Assembly (NCBI GenBank): GCA_947650365.1
Contig: CANTAL010000004.1
Span: 62,001-126,000 of the forward strand
Length of the DNA stretch: 64,000 nt
Direction of reading: 5' to 3'
Origin: Chamaelirium japonicum
Taxonomy: Eukaryota; Streptophyta; Magnoliopsida; Liliales; Melanthiaceae
A program made the position numbers and the translations under genes. The notes below the pieces were generated by a model. It made no database searches. It was not told where the DNA came from and was given only the letters and a program-made list of their open reading frames with translations. Shown piece by piece: positions 28,108 through 38,113 of the stretch (the first letter of the stretch is position 1; each line of letters starts with the position of its first letter).

Positions 28108-28123
28108 AGAATGGATCCATTCT
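28108..28123. repeat. Switch type 7: AGAATGGATCCATTCT palindrome
   Basis: A G-to-C switch at GGATCC, a 16-bp perfect palindrome. Also at 51365-51380; 14-bp versions at 47183-47196 and 63537-63550. In three of the four, CTATTTCATTCG and a GATCCTTTCTAATTCC-type unit follow within about 60 bases. Confidence 0.9.
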
Positions 28124-29149
28124 ATTTCATTCGTACGATCCATTCTAATTCATTCATAAAATCCTTTCTAATTCCTTCGTACGAATGAATTAGAATGGAT
28201 TGCATGAATGAATTAGAATAGATCGTACGAATGAATTAGAATGGATCGTACGAAATGTATCCATTCTAATTCATTCGTACGATCCATTATAATTCATTCG
28301 TATGATCCATTCTTACTCATTCGTACTATCCAATCTAATTCATTCATACGATCCATTCTACGATCCATTCTAATTCATTCGTACATTCCATTCTAATTCA
28401 TTCGTACGATCCATTCAAATTCATTAATACGATCCATTCTAATTCATTCGCACGATCCATTCTAATTCATTCGTACGATCCATTCTAATTCATTCGCATG
28501 ATCCATTCTAATACATTCGCACGATTCATTCTAATTCATTCATACAATCCATTCTAATACTTTTGCATGAATGTATCCATTCTAATTCATTCGTACGATC
28601 CATTCTAATTCATTCGTACGATCCATTATAATTCATTCGCACAATCCATTCTAATTCATTCACACTCATACGATCCATTCTAATTCATTTGCACGAATGT
28701 ATCCATTCTAATTCATTCGTACGATCCATTCTAATTCATTCGTACAATCTATTCTAATTCATTCGAACGATCCATTCTAAGTCATTCGTATGATCCATTC
28801 TAATTCATTCGTACGATCCATTCTAATTCATTCGCACGATCCATTCTATTTCATTCGTACGATCCATTCTAATTCATTCGCACGAATGTATCCATTCCAA
28901 TTCATTCATACGATCCATTCTAATTCATTCGCACAATCTATTCTAATTCATTCGTACGATCAATTCTAATTCATTCGCACGTATCCATTCTAATTCATTC
29001 ATACGATCCATTCTATTTCATTCATACGATCCATTCTTACTCATTCGTACGATCCATTCTAATTCATTCGTACGATCCATTCTAATTCATTCGTACGATC
29101 CATTCTAATTCATTCGCACAATCTATACGTTCCATTCTAATTCATTCGT

Positions 29150-32100
29150 ATGAGTGAAATAGAATGGATACCAAGGAATTAGAATGGATCGTACGAAGGA
29201 ATTAGAATGGAGAATGGATCGTGCGAATGAATTAGAATGGATCGTGCGATAAGAATGGATCGTACGGATAAATGAATTTGGATCGTGCTAATGAATTAGA
29301 ATGGATCGTACGAATGAATTAGAATGGATCGTACGAATGTGTAAGAATGGATCGTACGAATAAAATATAATGGATCGTATGAATGAATTAGAATGGATCG
29401 TGCGAATGAATTAGAATGGATCGTACGAATGAATTAGAATGGATACATTCGTGCGAATGAATTAGAATGGATCATACGAAGGAATTAGAATGGATCGTAC
29501 GAATGAATTAGAATGGATCGTACGAATGAATTAGAATGGATACATTCGTGCGAATGAATTAGAATGGATCATACGAATGAATTAGAGTTGATACATTCGT
29601 GTGAATGAATTAAAATGGATAATACGAATAAGTAAGAATGGATCGTAGAATTAGAATGGATCGTATGAATGAATTAGAATGGATACATACGAATGAATTA
29701 GAATGGATCGTATGAATGAATTAGAATGGATCGTGCGAATGAATTAGAATGGATCGTACGAATGAAAAAGTATGGATCGTATGAATGAATTAGAATAGAT
29801 TGTGCGAACGGATTAGAATGGGTCATACGATTGAGTAAGAATGGATTGTACGAATGAAATAGAATAGATCGTACGAATGAATTAGAATGGATCGTATGAA
29901 TGAATTAGAATGGATTGTGTGAATGAATTAGAATGGATCGTACGAATGAATTAGAATGGATCGTAGTAATGAATTAGAATGGATACTACGAATGAATTAG
30001 AATAGATTGTGCGAATGAATTAGAATGGATCTGGATCGTGTATCCATTCTAATTCATTCGTACGACCCATTCTAATTCATTCGCACGATCCATTCTTATT
30101 CATTCGTACGATCTAATCTATTTCATTCGTACAATCCATTCTAATTCATTCATACGATCCAATCTAATTCATTCATACGATCCATTCTAATTCCTTCGTA
30201 CGATCTATTCTATTTCATTCATACGATACATTCTAATTCGTTTGTACGATCCTTTCTAATTCCTTCGTACGATCCATTCTATTTCATTCGTATGACCCAT
30301 TCTAATTCATAAGTACGATCCATTCTAATTCATTCAAACGATCCATTCTAATTCATTCGTACGATCCATTCTAGTTCATTCGCATGATCCATTCTAATTC
30401 ATTCATACGATCCAATCTAATTAATTCTTACGATCCATTCTAATTCATTCGTACAATCCATTCTAATTCATTCGCACGATCCATTCTAATTCATTCGTTC
30501 GATTTATTCTAATTCAATCCATTCTAATTCATTCGTACGATCCATTGATACATTCGTGCGAATGAATTAGAATGGATCGTATGAATGAATTAGAGTGGAT
30601 ACATTCGTACAAATGAATTAGAATGGATCGTACGAATGAATTAGAATGGATACATTCGTGCGAATGAATTAGAATGGATCATATGAATGAATTAGAATGG
30701 ATCGTTTGAGTGAATTAGAAAAGATTGTGCGAATGAATTAGAATGGATCGTACGAATGAATTTGAATGGATCGTGCGAATAAATTAGAATGGATCGTATG
30801 AATGAATTAGAATGGATCGTGCGAATGAATTAGAATATAGATCGTACGAATGAATTAGAATGGATCGTACGAATGAATTCGAATGTATCCTTTCTAATTC
30901 ATTCGTACGATCCATTCTAATTCATTCGTACGATCCATTCTAATTCATTCGCACGATCTATTCTAATTCATTCGCACGATCCATTCTAATTCATTCGCAC
31001 GATCCATTCTAATTCATTTATACGATCCATTCTAATTTATTCGATCGAATGTATCCATTCTAATTCATTCGTTCGATTCATTCTAATTCATTCGTACGAT
31101 CCATTCTAATTCATTCGCACGATCCATTCTAATTCATGCATACGATCCAATCTAATTCATTCATACGATCCATTCTAATTCATTCGCACGAACGTATCCA
31201 TTCTAATTCATTCGTACATGTATAAATGAATTAGAATGGATCTTACGAATGAATTAGAGTTGATACATTCATACGAATGAATTAGAATGGATCGTATGAA
31301 TGAATTAGAATCGATCGTACGAATGAATTAGAATGGATACCTTCGTGCAAATGAATTAGAATGGATCGTACGAATGAGTAAGAATGGATCGTACGAATGA
31401 AATAGAATGGATCGTATGAATGAATTAGAATGGATCGTGCGAATGAATTAGAATAGATCGTACGAATGAAATAGAATGGATTCGCACGAATGTATCCATT
31501 CTAATTCATTCTTACGATCCATTCTAATTCATTCGTACAATCCATTCTAATTCATTCGCACGATCCATTCGCATTCACTCAAACGACCCATTCTAATTCA
31601 TAAGTACGATCCATTCTAATTCATTCATACGATCCATTCTAATTCATTCATATGATCCACTCTAATTCATTCATACGATCCATTCTAATTCATTCGCACG
31701 ATCCATTCTAATTCATTCGTACGATCCATTCTAATTCATTCGTACGATCCATTCTAATTCATTCGTACGATCCATTCTAATTCATTCGCACAATCTATTC
31801 TAATTCATTCGTACGATCCATTCTAATTCATTCGCACGATCCATTCTAATTCATTCATACGATCCATTCTATTTCATTCGTACGACCCATTCTTACTCAT
31901 TCGTACGATCCATTCTAATTCATTTGCACGAAGGTATCCATTCAAATTCATTCGTACTATCCATTCTAATTCCTTCGTACGATCCATTCTAATTCCTTCG
32001 TACGATCCATTCTAATTCATTCGTACGATCCATTCTAATTCCTTCGTATGATCCATTCTAATTTATTCGTACGGTATAATTCATTCTAATTCATTCGTAC

Positions 32101-33775
32101 GATTCATTCTAACTCAATCCATTCTAATTCATTCGTACGATCCATTCTAATTCATTCGTACGATCCATTCTAATTCATTCGTACGATTCATTCTAATTCA
32201 ATCCATTCTAATTCATTCGTACGATCCATTCTAACTCATTCGTACTATCCATTCTAATTCCTTCGTTCGATCCATTCTAATTCATTCGCACGATCCATTC
32301 TAATTCATTCATACGATCCATTCTAATTCATTCGTATGATCCATTCTAATTCATTCGTACAATCTATTCTAATTCATTCGTTAGAATGAATTAGAATGGA
32401 TCGTACGAATGAATTAGAATGGATCGTACAAATGAATTAGAATAGATTGTGCGAATGAATTAGAATGGATCGTACGAATGAATTAGAATAGATCATACGA
32501 ATGAATTAGAATGGATCGTACGAATGAATTAGAATGGTTCGAATTAGAATTGATCGTACGAATGAATTAGAATGGATACATTCGTGCGAATCCATTCTAT
32601 TTCATTCGTACGATCCATTCTAATTCATTCGCACGATCCATTCTAATTCATTCGTACGATCCATTCTAATTCATTCGTACGATCCATTCTAATTCATTCG
32701 TGCGATCCATTCTAATTCATTCCTACGATCCATTCTAATTTATTCGCACGATCCATTCTATCTCATTCGTACAATCCATTCTATTTCATTCGTACGAATG
32801 TATCCATTCTAATTCATTCGTACGATCCATTCTAATTCATTCGTACGATCCATTCTAATTCATTCGCACAATCTATTCTAATTCATTAGTGCGATCCATT
32901 CTAATTCATTCGTACGATCCATTCTAATTCATTAGCACGATCCATTCTAATTCATTCGCACAATCTATTCTAAATCATTCATACGATCCATTCTAATTCA
33001 TTCGTACGATCCATTCTAATTCATTCGCACAATCGATTCTAATTCATTCGTACGATCCATTCTAATTCATTCGCACAATCCATTTTATTTCATTCGTACG
33101 ATCCATTCTTACTCATTCGTACGATCCATTCGTATCCATTCTAATTCATTCGTACGATCCATTCTATTTCATTCGTACGATCCATTCTAATTCATACGAT
33201 CCATTCTATTTCATTCATACGATCCATTTTAATTCATTCGCACGATCCATTCTAATTCATTCATACGATCCATTCTAATTCATTCGCACGATCCATTCTA
33301 ATTCATTCGTACGATCCATTCTAATTCATTTATACGATCCAATCTAATTCATTCATACAATCCATTCTAATTCATTTGCGTACGAATGAAATAGAATGGA
33401 TTGTACGAATGAGATAGAATGGATCGTGCGAATAAATTAGAATGGATCGTATGAATGAATTAGAATGGATCGCACGAATGAATTAGAATGGATCGTACGA
33501 ATGAATTAGAATGGATCGTGCGAATGAATTAGAATGGATCGTACGAATGAAATAGAATGGATTCGCACGAATGTATCCATTCTAATTCATTCGTACGATC
33601 CATTCTAATTCGAACCATTCTAATTCATTCGTACGATCCATTCTAATTTATTCGCACGATCCAATCTAATTCATTCGTACGATCAATTCTATTTCATTTG
33701 TACAATCCATTCTTACTCAATCGTATGATCCATTCTATTCCATTCGCACAATTTATTCGTACGATTCATTCCTAT
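29150..33775. repeat. Satellite strand map 29.1-33.8 kb
   Basis: Blocks: G 29150-30037, C to 30547, G to 30880, C to 31217, G to 31482, C to 32381, G to 32590, C to 33380, G to 33563, C to 33775. The last switch lies at CCTATGCATGAATTAG, where ATGCAT is palindromic. No gene seen. Confidence 0.82.
31478..31497. repeat. Switch type 2: GGATTCGCACGAATGTATCC
   Basis: A G-to-C switch preceded by GAATGAAATAGAAT. Copies or near-copies at about 24198, 25472, 27057, 27776, 33559, 36071, 38107, 42207, 45834, 50912, 53871 and 62607. In most copies the C side continues with the CATTCGCATTCACTCAAACG marker unit within about 100 bp. Confidence 0.88.
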
Positions 33776-34791
33776 GCATGAATTAGAATGGATCGTGCGA
33801 ATGAATTAGAATGGACCGTACGAATGAGTTAGAATGGATACATTCGTGCGAAAGAATTAGAATAGATCGTATGAATGAATTAGAATGGATCGTATGAATG
33901 AAATAGAATGGATCGTACGAATGAATTAGAATGGATCGTGCGAATGAATTAGAATGGATCATACGAATGAATTAGAATGGATCGTACGAAGGAATTAGAA
34001 TGGATCGTACGAATGAATTAGAATAGATCGTACGAATGAATTAGAATGGATACGAATGGATCGTACGAATGAGTAAGAATGGATCGTACGAAGGAAATAG
34101 AATGGATCGTACGAATGAATTAGAATGGATTGAATTAGAATGAATCGTACGAATGAATTAGAATGGATCGTACGAATGAATTAGAATGGATCGTACGAAT
34201 GAATTAGAATGGATTGAATTAGAATGGATCGTACGATAAGAATGGATCGTACGAATGAAATAGAATAGATCGTACGGATAAATGAATTTGGATCGTACGA
34301 ATGAATTAGAAAGGATATATTCGTGAGAATGAATTAGAATAGATCGTATGAATGAATTGGATTGGATCATATTAATGAATTAGAATGGATCGTGCGAATG
34401 AATTAGAATGGATCGTACGAATGAATTAGAATGGATAGATTCATGCGAATGAATTTGAATGGATCGTACGAAGGAATTAGAATGGATCGTATAAAGGAAT
34501 TAGAATAGATCATACGAAGAAATTAGAATGGATCGTACGAATGAATTAGAATGGATCGTATGAATGAATTAGAATGGATCGTGCGAATGTATTAAAATGG
34601 ATCGTATGAATGAAATATAATGAATCGTATGAATTAGAATGGATCGTACGAATGAAATAGAATGGATCGTACGAATGAATTAGAATAGATTGTGCGAATG
34701 GATTAGAATGGATCATACGATTGAGTAAGAATGGATTGCACGAATGAAATAGAATGGATCGTATGAACGAATTAGATTGGATCGTATTAAT

Positions 34792-34796
34792 GAATT
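34792..34796. repeat. Left target-site duplication GAATT
   Basis: GAATT directly before the TG start of the LTR, identical to the 5 bases after its CA end. It belongs to the satellite core (GAATGAATTAG), and the empty site is a normal unit. Five-bp duplications are typical of LTR-retrotransposon integrase. Confidence 0.93.
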
Positions 34797-34829
34797 TGTG
34801 GGTGCAAATCTTGGTAAGAAATCTGCAAG

Positions 34830-35081
34830 CAGCGGGACCCACCAGCCCTGCCTGGTGGGCCCCCGAAGACAACAGCGGGACCCACCAGCCCTGCCTGGTG
34901 GGCCCCCGAGTACCACAGCGGGACCCACCGGCCCTGCCTGGTGGGCCCCGGAAGACTACAACGGGACCCACCGGCCCTGCCTAGTGGGCCCCCGGAGACC
35001 GCAACGGGACCCACCGGCCCTGCCTGATGGGCCCCTGAAGGCTTTCAAGGGACCCACCGGCCCTGCCTGGAGGATCCCCAG
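34830..35081 (+). repeat. 43-bp GC-rich minisatellite in LTR U3
   Basis: Six head-to-tail copies start at 34830, 34873, 34916, 34959, 35002 and 35046; the first four steps are exactly 43 bp, the last 44, and copy 6 is shortened. Each copy has CCCACCAG (or CCCACCGG), spacer CCCTGC, then CTGGTGGG, so copies 1 and 2 each hold a perfect 8-bp-arm hairpin; in copies 3-6 one or more arm positions mismatch. The tract lies about 50-300 bp upstream of the TATA box, where U3 enhancer elements normally sit. The copies also open overlapping frames on both strands (periodic G/P/W-rich peptides), but 43 is not a multiple of 3, so a different frame is read in each copy and nothing suggests coding. Confidence 0.93.
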
Positions 35082-35131
35082 ATACGGTAGCAGAAACCGC
35101 CATTTGCCCCGGAATCCCTCCCAGAGAATCC

Positions 35132-35140
35132 TATAAATAG
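35132..35140 (+). promoter_or_regulatory. LTR TATA box
   Basis: TATAAATAG preceded by CC, a strong plant TATA match, 335 bp into the LTR. A start site about 25-32 bp downstream (near 35163-35170) would mark the U3/R boundary; this position is inferred. It is the only convincing polymerase II promoter element in the window. Confidence 0.75.
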
Positions 35141-35216
35141 CAGAGCCTTCGAATGTAAAAGGATCGATTCTGAAGAAATCGAATTCTCAGTTCTAAAAAC
35201 CAGAGCTCTGGGATTT

Positions 35217-35260
35217 CCAACTTCCCATCTTCCACCTCTCTTTGATCTTCTTTTTCTCTC
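35217..35260 (+). promoter_or_regulatory. Pyrimidine-rich leader of LTR (R/U5)
   Basis: A C/T-rich stretch (TTCCCATCTTCCACCTCTC, then TTCTTTTTCTCTC) about 80-125 bp downstream of the TATA box. Such Y-rich leaders are common in plant 5' untranslated regions and LTR R/U5 segments. Its role here is inferred from position. Confidence 0.45.
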
Positions 35261-35345
35261 AGAGAGATCAGTGTTTACAGTGATACTCGGCCTGTCGAGA
35301 TCACTCCAACATAAGTGTTAGTGAATTCGGGTTGCTCCCTATAGC

Positions 35346-35392
35346 ACGGAGACGTAGGCTTCGGCTGAACTCCGAGATCACATCTCGTGTTA
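35346..35392 (+). other. LTR U5 motif with short hairpins
   Basis: Contains GACGTAGGCTTCGGCTGAAC, similar to the GACGTAGGC...CCGAACCACG motif seen in U5 of many plant LTR retrotransposons (from memory). It also holds two inverted repeats: CGGAG at 35347-35351 with CTCCG at 35370-35374, and CGAGAT, loop CAC, ATCTCG at 35373-35387. These could form RNA hairpins. The motif is the best sign that the element is of plant origin. Confidence 0.6.
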
Positions 35393-35535
35393 ACAATCTC
35401 TCTGATTGCATCTCTGTTTACATATCAAAGACTTCAACTTCAATCAACAAATCGAACAGCGATTTCCTCGAATCAAACCTTCAATTGACTGGTGCTGCGA
35501 GAGTCTTCGGGTCGGCACGAAGATTTTCCCCCACA

Positions 35536-35540
35536 GAATT
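35536..35540. repeat. Right target-site duplication GAATT
   Basis: GAATT directly after the CCCACA end of the LTR, followed by AGAATGGATCG, so the interrupted satellite unit continues in phase. The perfect match to the left copy suggests an insertion young enough not to have accumulated changes in these 10 bases. Confidence 0.93.
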
Positions 35541-38113
35541 AGAATGGATCGTACGAATGAATTAGAATAGATCGTACGAATGAATTAGAATGGATACGAA
35601 TGGATCGTACGAATGAGTAAGAATGGATCGTACGAATGAAATAGAATGGATTGTACGAATGAATTAGAATGGATACATTCGTGCGAATGAATTAGGATGG
35701 ATCGTATGAATGAATTAGAATGGATTGTACGAATGAATTAGAATGGATACATTCGTGCGAATGAATTAGAATGGATCGTATGAATGAATTAGAATCGATC
35801 GTACGAATTAATTAGAATGGATCATGCGAATGAATTAGAATGGATCGTGCGAATGAATTAGAATGGATCGTATGAATGAATTAGAATAGATCGTGCGAAT
35901 GAATTAGAATGGATCGTACGAATGAATTAGAATAGATTGTGCGAATGAATTAGAATGGATCGTCCGAATGAATTAGAATGGATCGTACGAATGAATTAGA
36001 ATGGATCGTACGAATGAATTAGAATGGATCGTGCGAATGAATTAGAATGGATCGTACGAATGAAATAGAATGGATTCGCACGAATGTATCCATTCTAATT
36101 CATTCGTACGATCCATTCTAATTCATTCGTACAATCCATTCTAATTCATTCGCACGATCCATTCGCATTCACTCAAACGATCCATTCTAATTCATTCATA
36201 TGATCCATTCTAATTCATTCGCACGAATGTATCCATTCTAATTCATTCGTACGATCCATTCTAATTCATTTGTACGAATGTATCCACTCTAATTCATTCA
36301 TACGATCCATTCTAATTCATTCGCACGAATGTATCCATTCCAATTCATTCGTACGATCAATTCTAATTCATTCGCACGATCTATTCGAGAATGGATCGTA
36401 TTAATGAATTAGAATGGATCGTGCGAATGAATTAGACTGGATCGTACGAATCAGTAAGAATGGATCGTGCGAATGAATTAGAATGGATCATGCGAATGAA
36501 TTAGAATGGATCGTACGAATGAATTAGAATGGATACATTCGTGCGAATGAATTAGAATGGATCGTATGAATGAATTAGAGTGGATACATTCGTACAAATG
36601 GATTAGAATGGATCGTACGAATGAATTAGAATGGATACATTCGTGCGAATGAATTAGAATGGATCATATGAATGAATTAGAATGGATCGTTTGAGTGAAT
36701 GCGAATGGATCGTGCGAATGAATTAGAATGGATTGTTCGAATGAATTAGAATGGATCGTACGAATGAATTAGAATGGATCGTATGAATGAATTAGAATAG
36801 ATCGTACGAATGAATTAGAATGGATCGTACGAATGAATTAGAATGGATTGAATTAGAATGAATCGCACGAATGTATTAGAATGGATCGTATGAATGATTT
36901 AGAATGGATCGTGCGAATGAATTAGAATGGATCGTATGAATGAATTAGAATGGATCGTATGAATGAATTAGATTGGATCGTATTAATGAATTAGAATGGA
37001 TCGTACGAATGAATAAGAATAGATCGTACGAATGAATTAGAATAGATACGAATGGATCATACGAATGAGTAAGAATGGATCGTATGAATGAAATAAAATG
37101 GATTGTACAAATGAATTAGAATGGATACATACGTGCGAATGAATTAGGATGGATCGTATGAATGAATTAGAATGGATCGTACGAATGAATTAGAATGGAT
37201 ACATTCGTGCGAATGAATTAGAATGGATCGTATGAATGAATTAGAATCGATCGTACGAATGAATTAGAATGGATCATGCGAATGAATTAGAATGGATCGT
37301 GCGAATGAATTAGAATGGATCGTATGAATGAATTAGAATGGATTGTATGAATGAAATAGAATGGATCGTACGAATGAATTAGAATGGATCGTGCGAATGA
37401 ATTAGAATGGATCGTACGAATGAATTAGAATGGATTGTACGAAGGAATTAGAATGGATAGTACGAATGAATTAGAATGGATACCTTCGTGCAAATGAAAT
37501 AAAATGGATCGTACGAATGAATTAGAATGGATCGTTTGAGCGAATGCGAATGGATCGTGCGAATGAATTAGAATGGATTGTACGAATGAAATAGAATGGA
37601 TCGTATGAATGAATTAGAATGGATTGAATTAGAATGAATCGTACGAATGAATTAGAATGAATCATACCGTACGAATGAATTAGAATGGATCGTACGAAGG
37701 AATTAGAATGGATCATACGAATGAATTAGAATGGATCGTACGAATGAATTAGAATGGATCGTACGAAGGAATTAGAATGGATCGTACGAAGGAATTAGAA
37801 TGGATAGTACGAATGAATTAAAATGGATACCTTCGTGCAAATGAATTAGAATGGATCGTACGAATGAGTAAGAATGGATCATACGAATGAAATAGAATGG
37901 ATCGTATGAATGAATTAGAATGGATCGTGCGAATGAATTAGAATGGATCGTACGAATGAATTAGAATAGATTGTGCGAATGAATTAGAATGGATCGTACG
38001 AATGAATTAGAATGGATCGTACGAATGAATTAGAATGGATCGTATGAATGAACTAGAATGGATCGTGCGAATGAATTAGAATGGATCGTACGAATGAAAT
38101 AGAATGGATTCGC

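Larger units (their letters stand above)
25738..28900. repeat. Segmental duplication, copy C (partner 49.5-52.2 kb)
   Basis: Ordered markers shared with about 49545-52250: TCCATATTCTAATTC with a following GAACCATTC, the doubled core CTAATTCTAATTC, the CGCGCGAATG switch (27868 and 51002), the GAATGGATCCATTC switch (28109 and 51366), GATTGCATGAATG, and the CGATCCATTCTACGATCC short unit. Offsets range from 23.2 to 23.9 kb because this copy contains the 719-bp duplication. Confidence 0.8.
23690..29149. repeat. Satellite strand map 23.7-29.1 kb
   Basis: Blocks: G 23690-24203, C to 24768, G to 25473, C to 26447, G to 27059, C to 27168, G to 27777, C to 27868, G to 28115, C to 28181, G to 28252, C to 29149. 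Contains the 719-bp tandem duplication and most of a segment copied at 49.5-52.2 kb. No gene seen. Confidence 0.82.
1..34796. repeat. 23-bp satellite array, left arm
   Basis: A continuous tandem array of a 23-bp unit. On the G strand it is the core GAATGAATTAGAATGG followed by the linker ATCGTAC; on the other strand CCATTCTAATTCATTC with linker GTACGAT. The core is itself built of GAAT/GGAT tetramers around a central TA, and the linker junction contains the 8-bp palindrome TCGTACGA. Variation is concentrated in the linker (CGTACG, CGTGCG, CATACG, CGTATG, TGTACG) and in a few recurrent core variants (AATAGAATGG, GAGTAAGAATGG, GAAGGAATTAG). Many units have a 4-6 base insertion, such as ATGTATCC or ATACATTC, between core and linker. 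The array changes strand dozens of times. I see no gene, RNA gene or unrelated insertion in this arm. It looks like non-coding heterochromatic satellite; a structural or centromeric role is possible but not shown. Confidence 0.97.
34797..35535 (+). mobile_element. Solo LTR of a plant LTR retrotransposon
   Basis: A 739-bp insertion in the satellite. It begins TGTGGGTGCAAA and ends TTTTCCCCCACA, giving TG...CA ends and a TGTGGG/CCCACA terminal inverted repeat. The 5 bases before it (GAATT, 34792-34796) and after it (GAATT, 35536-35540) are identical; removing the element and one GAATT restores an uninterrupted 23-bp unit, so both ends are fixed to the base. Inside, in order: a GC-rich 43-bp minisatellite (U3), TATAAATAG at 35132, a pyrimidine-rich stretch near 35217-35260, then a GACGTAGGC...TGAAC motif of the kind found in U5 of many plant LTR elements (recalled, not searched). 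There is no primer-binding site, gag-pol, polypurine tract or second LTR, so it is a solo LTR, presumably left by LTR-LTR recombination. The TATA box places transcription on +. Copia versus gypsy cannot be decided from the LTR alone. A short non-autonomous element is less likely because there is only one terminal repeat. Confidence 0.93.
33776..38113. repeat. Satellite strand map 33.8-38.1 kb around the solo LTR
   Basis: Blocks: G 33776-36076 (interrupted by the solo LTR), C to 36386, G to 38112. The satellite has the same orientation and phase on both sides of the LTR. Outside the LTR no other sequence type is seen. Confidence 0.85.

Noticed and set aside
34713-35136. Overlapping open frames on both strands over the GC-rich tract (G/P/W-rich repeats)
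   Set aside because: Low stop density in a GC-rich 43-bp minisatellite explains them. Several frames on both strands are open together, some run into satellite, and the tract lies in U3 of an LTR.
34797-35535. A complete short non-autonomous retrotransposon (TRIM-like) or a DNA transposon
   Set aside because: There is only one terminal repeat and no primer-binding or polypurine site, so it is not a two-LTR element. The TG...CA ends with a 5-bp duplication, TATA box and U5-like motif fit an LTR better than a DNA transposon.
35332-35565. 77-codon open frame across the U5 end of the LTR
   Set aside because: It begins with TTG rather than ATG and runs through the LTR end into satellite, so the frame was made by the insertion. 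No recognisable domain.
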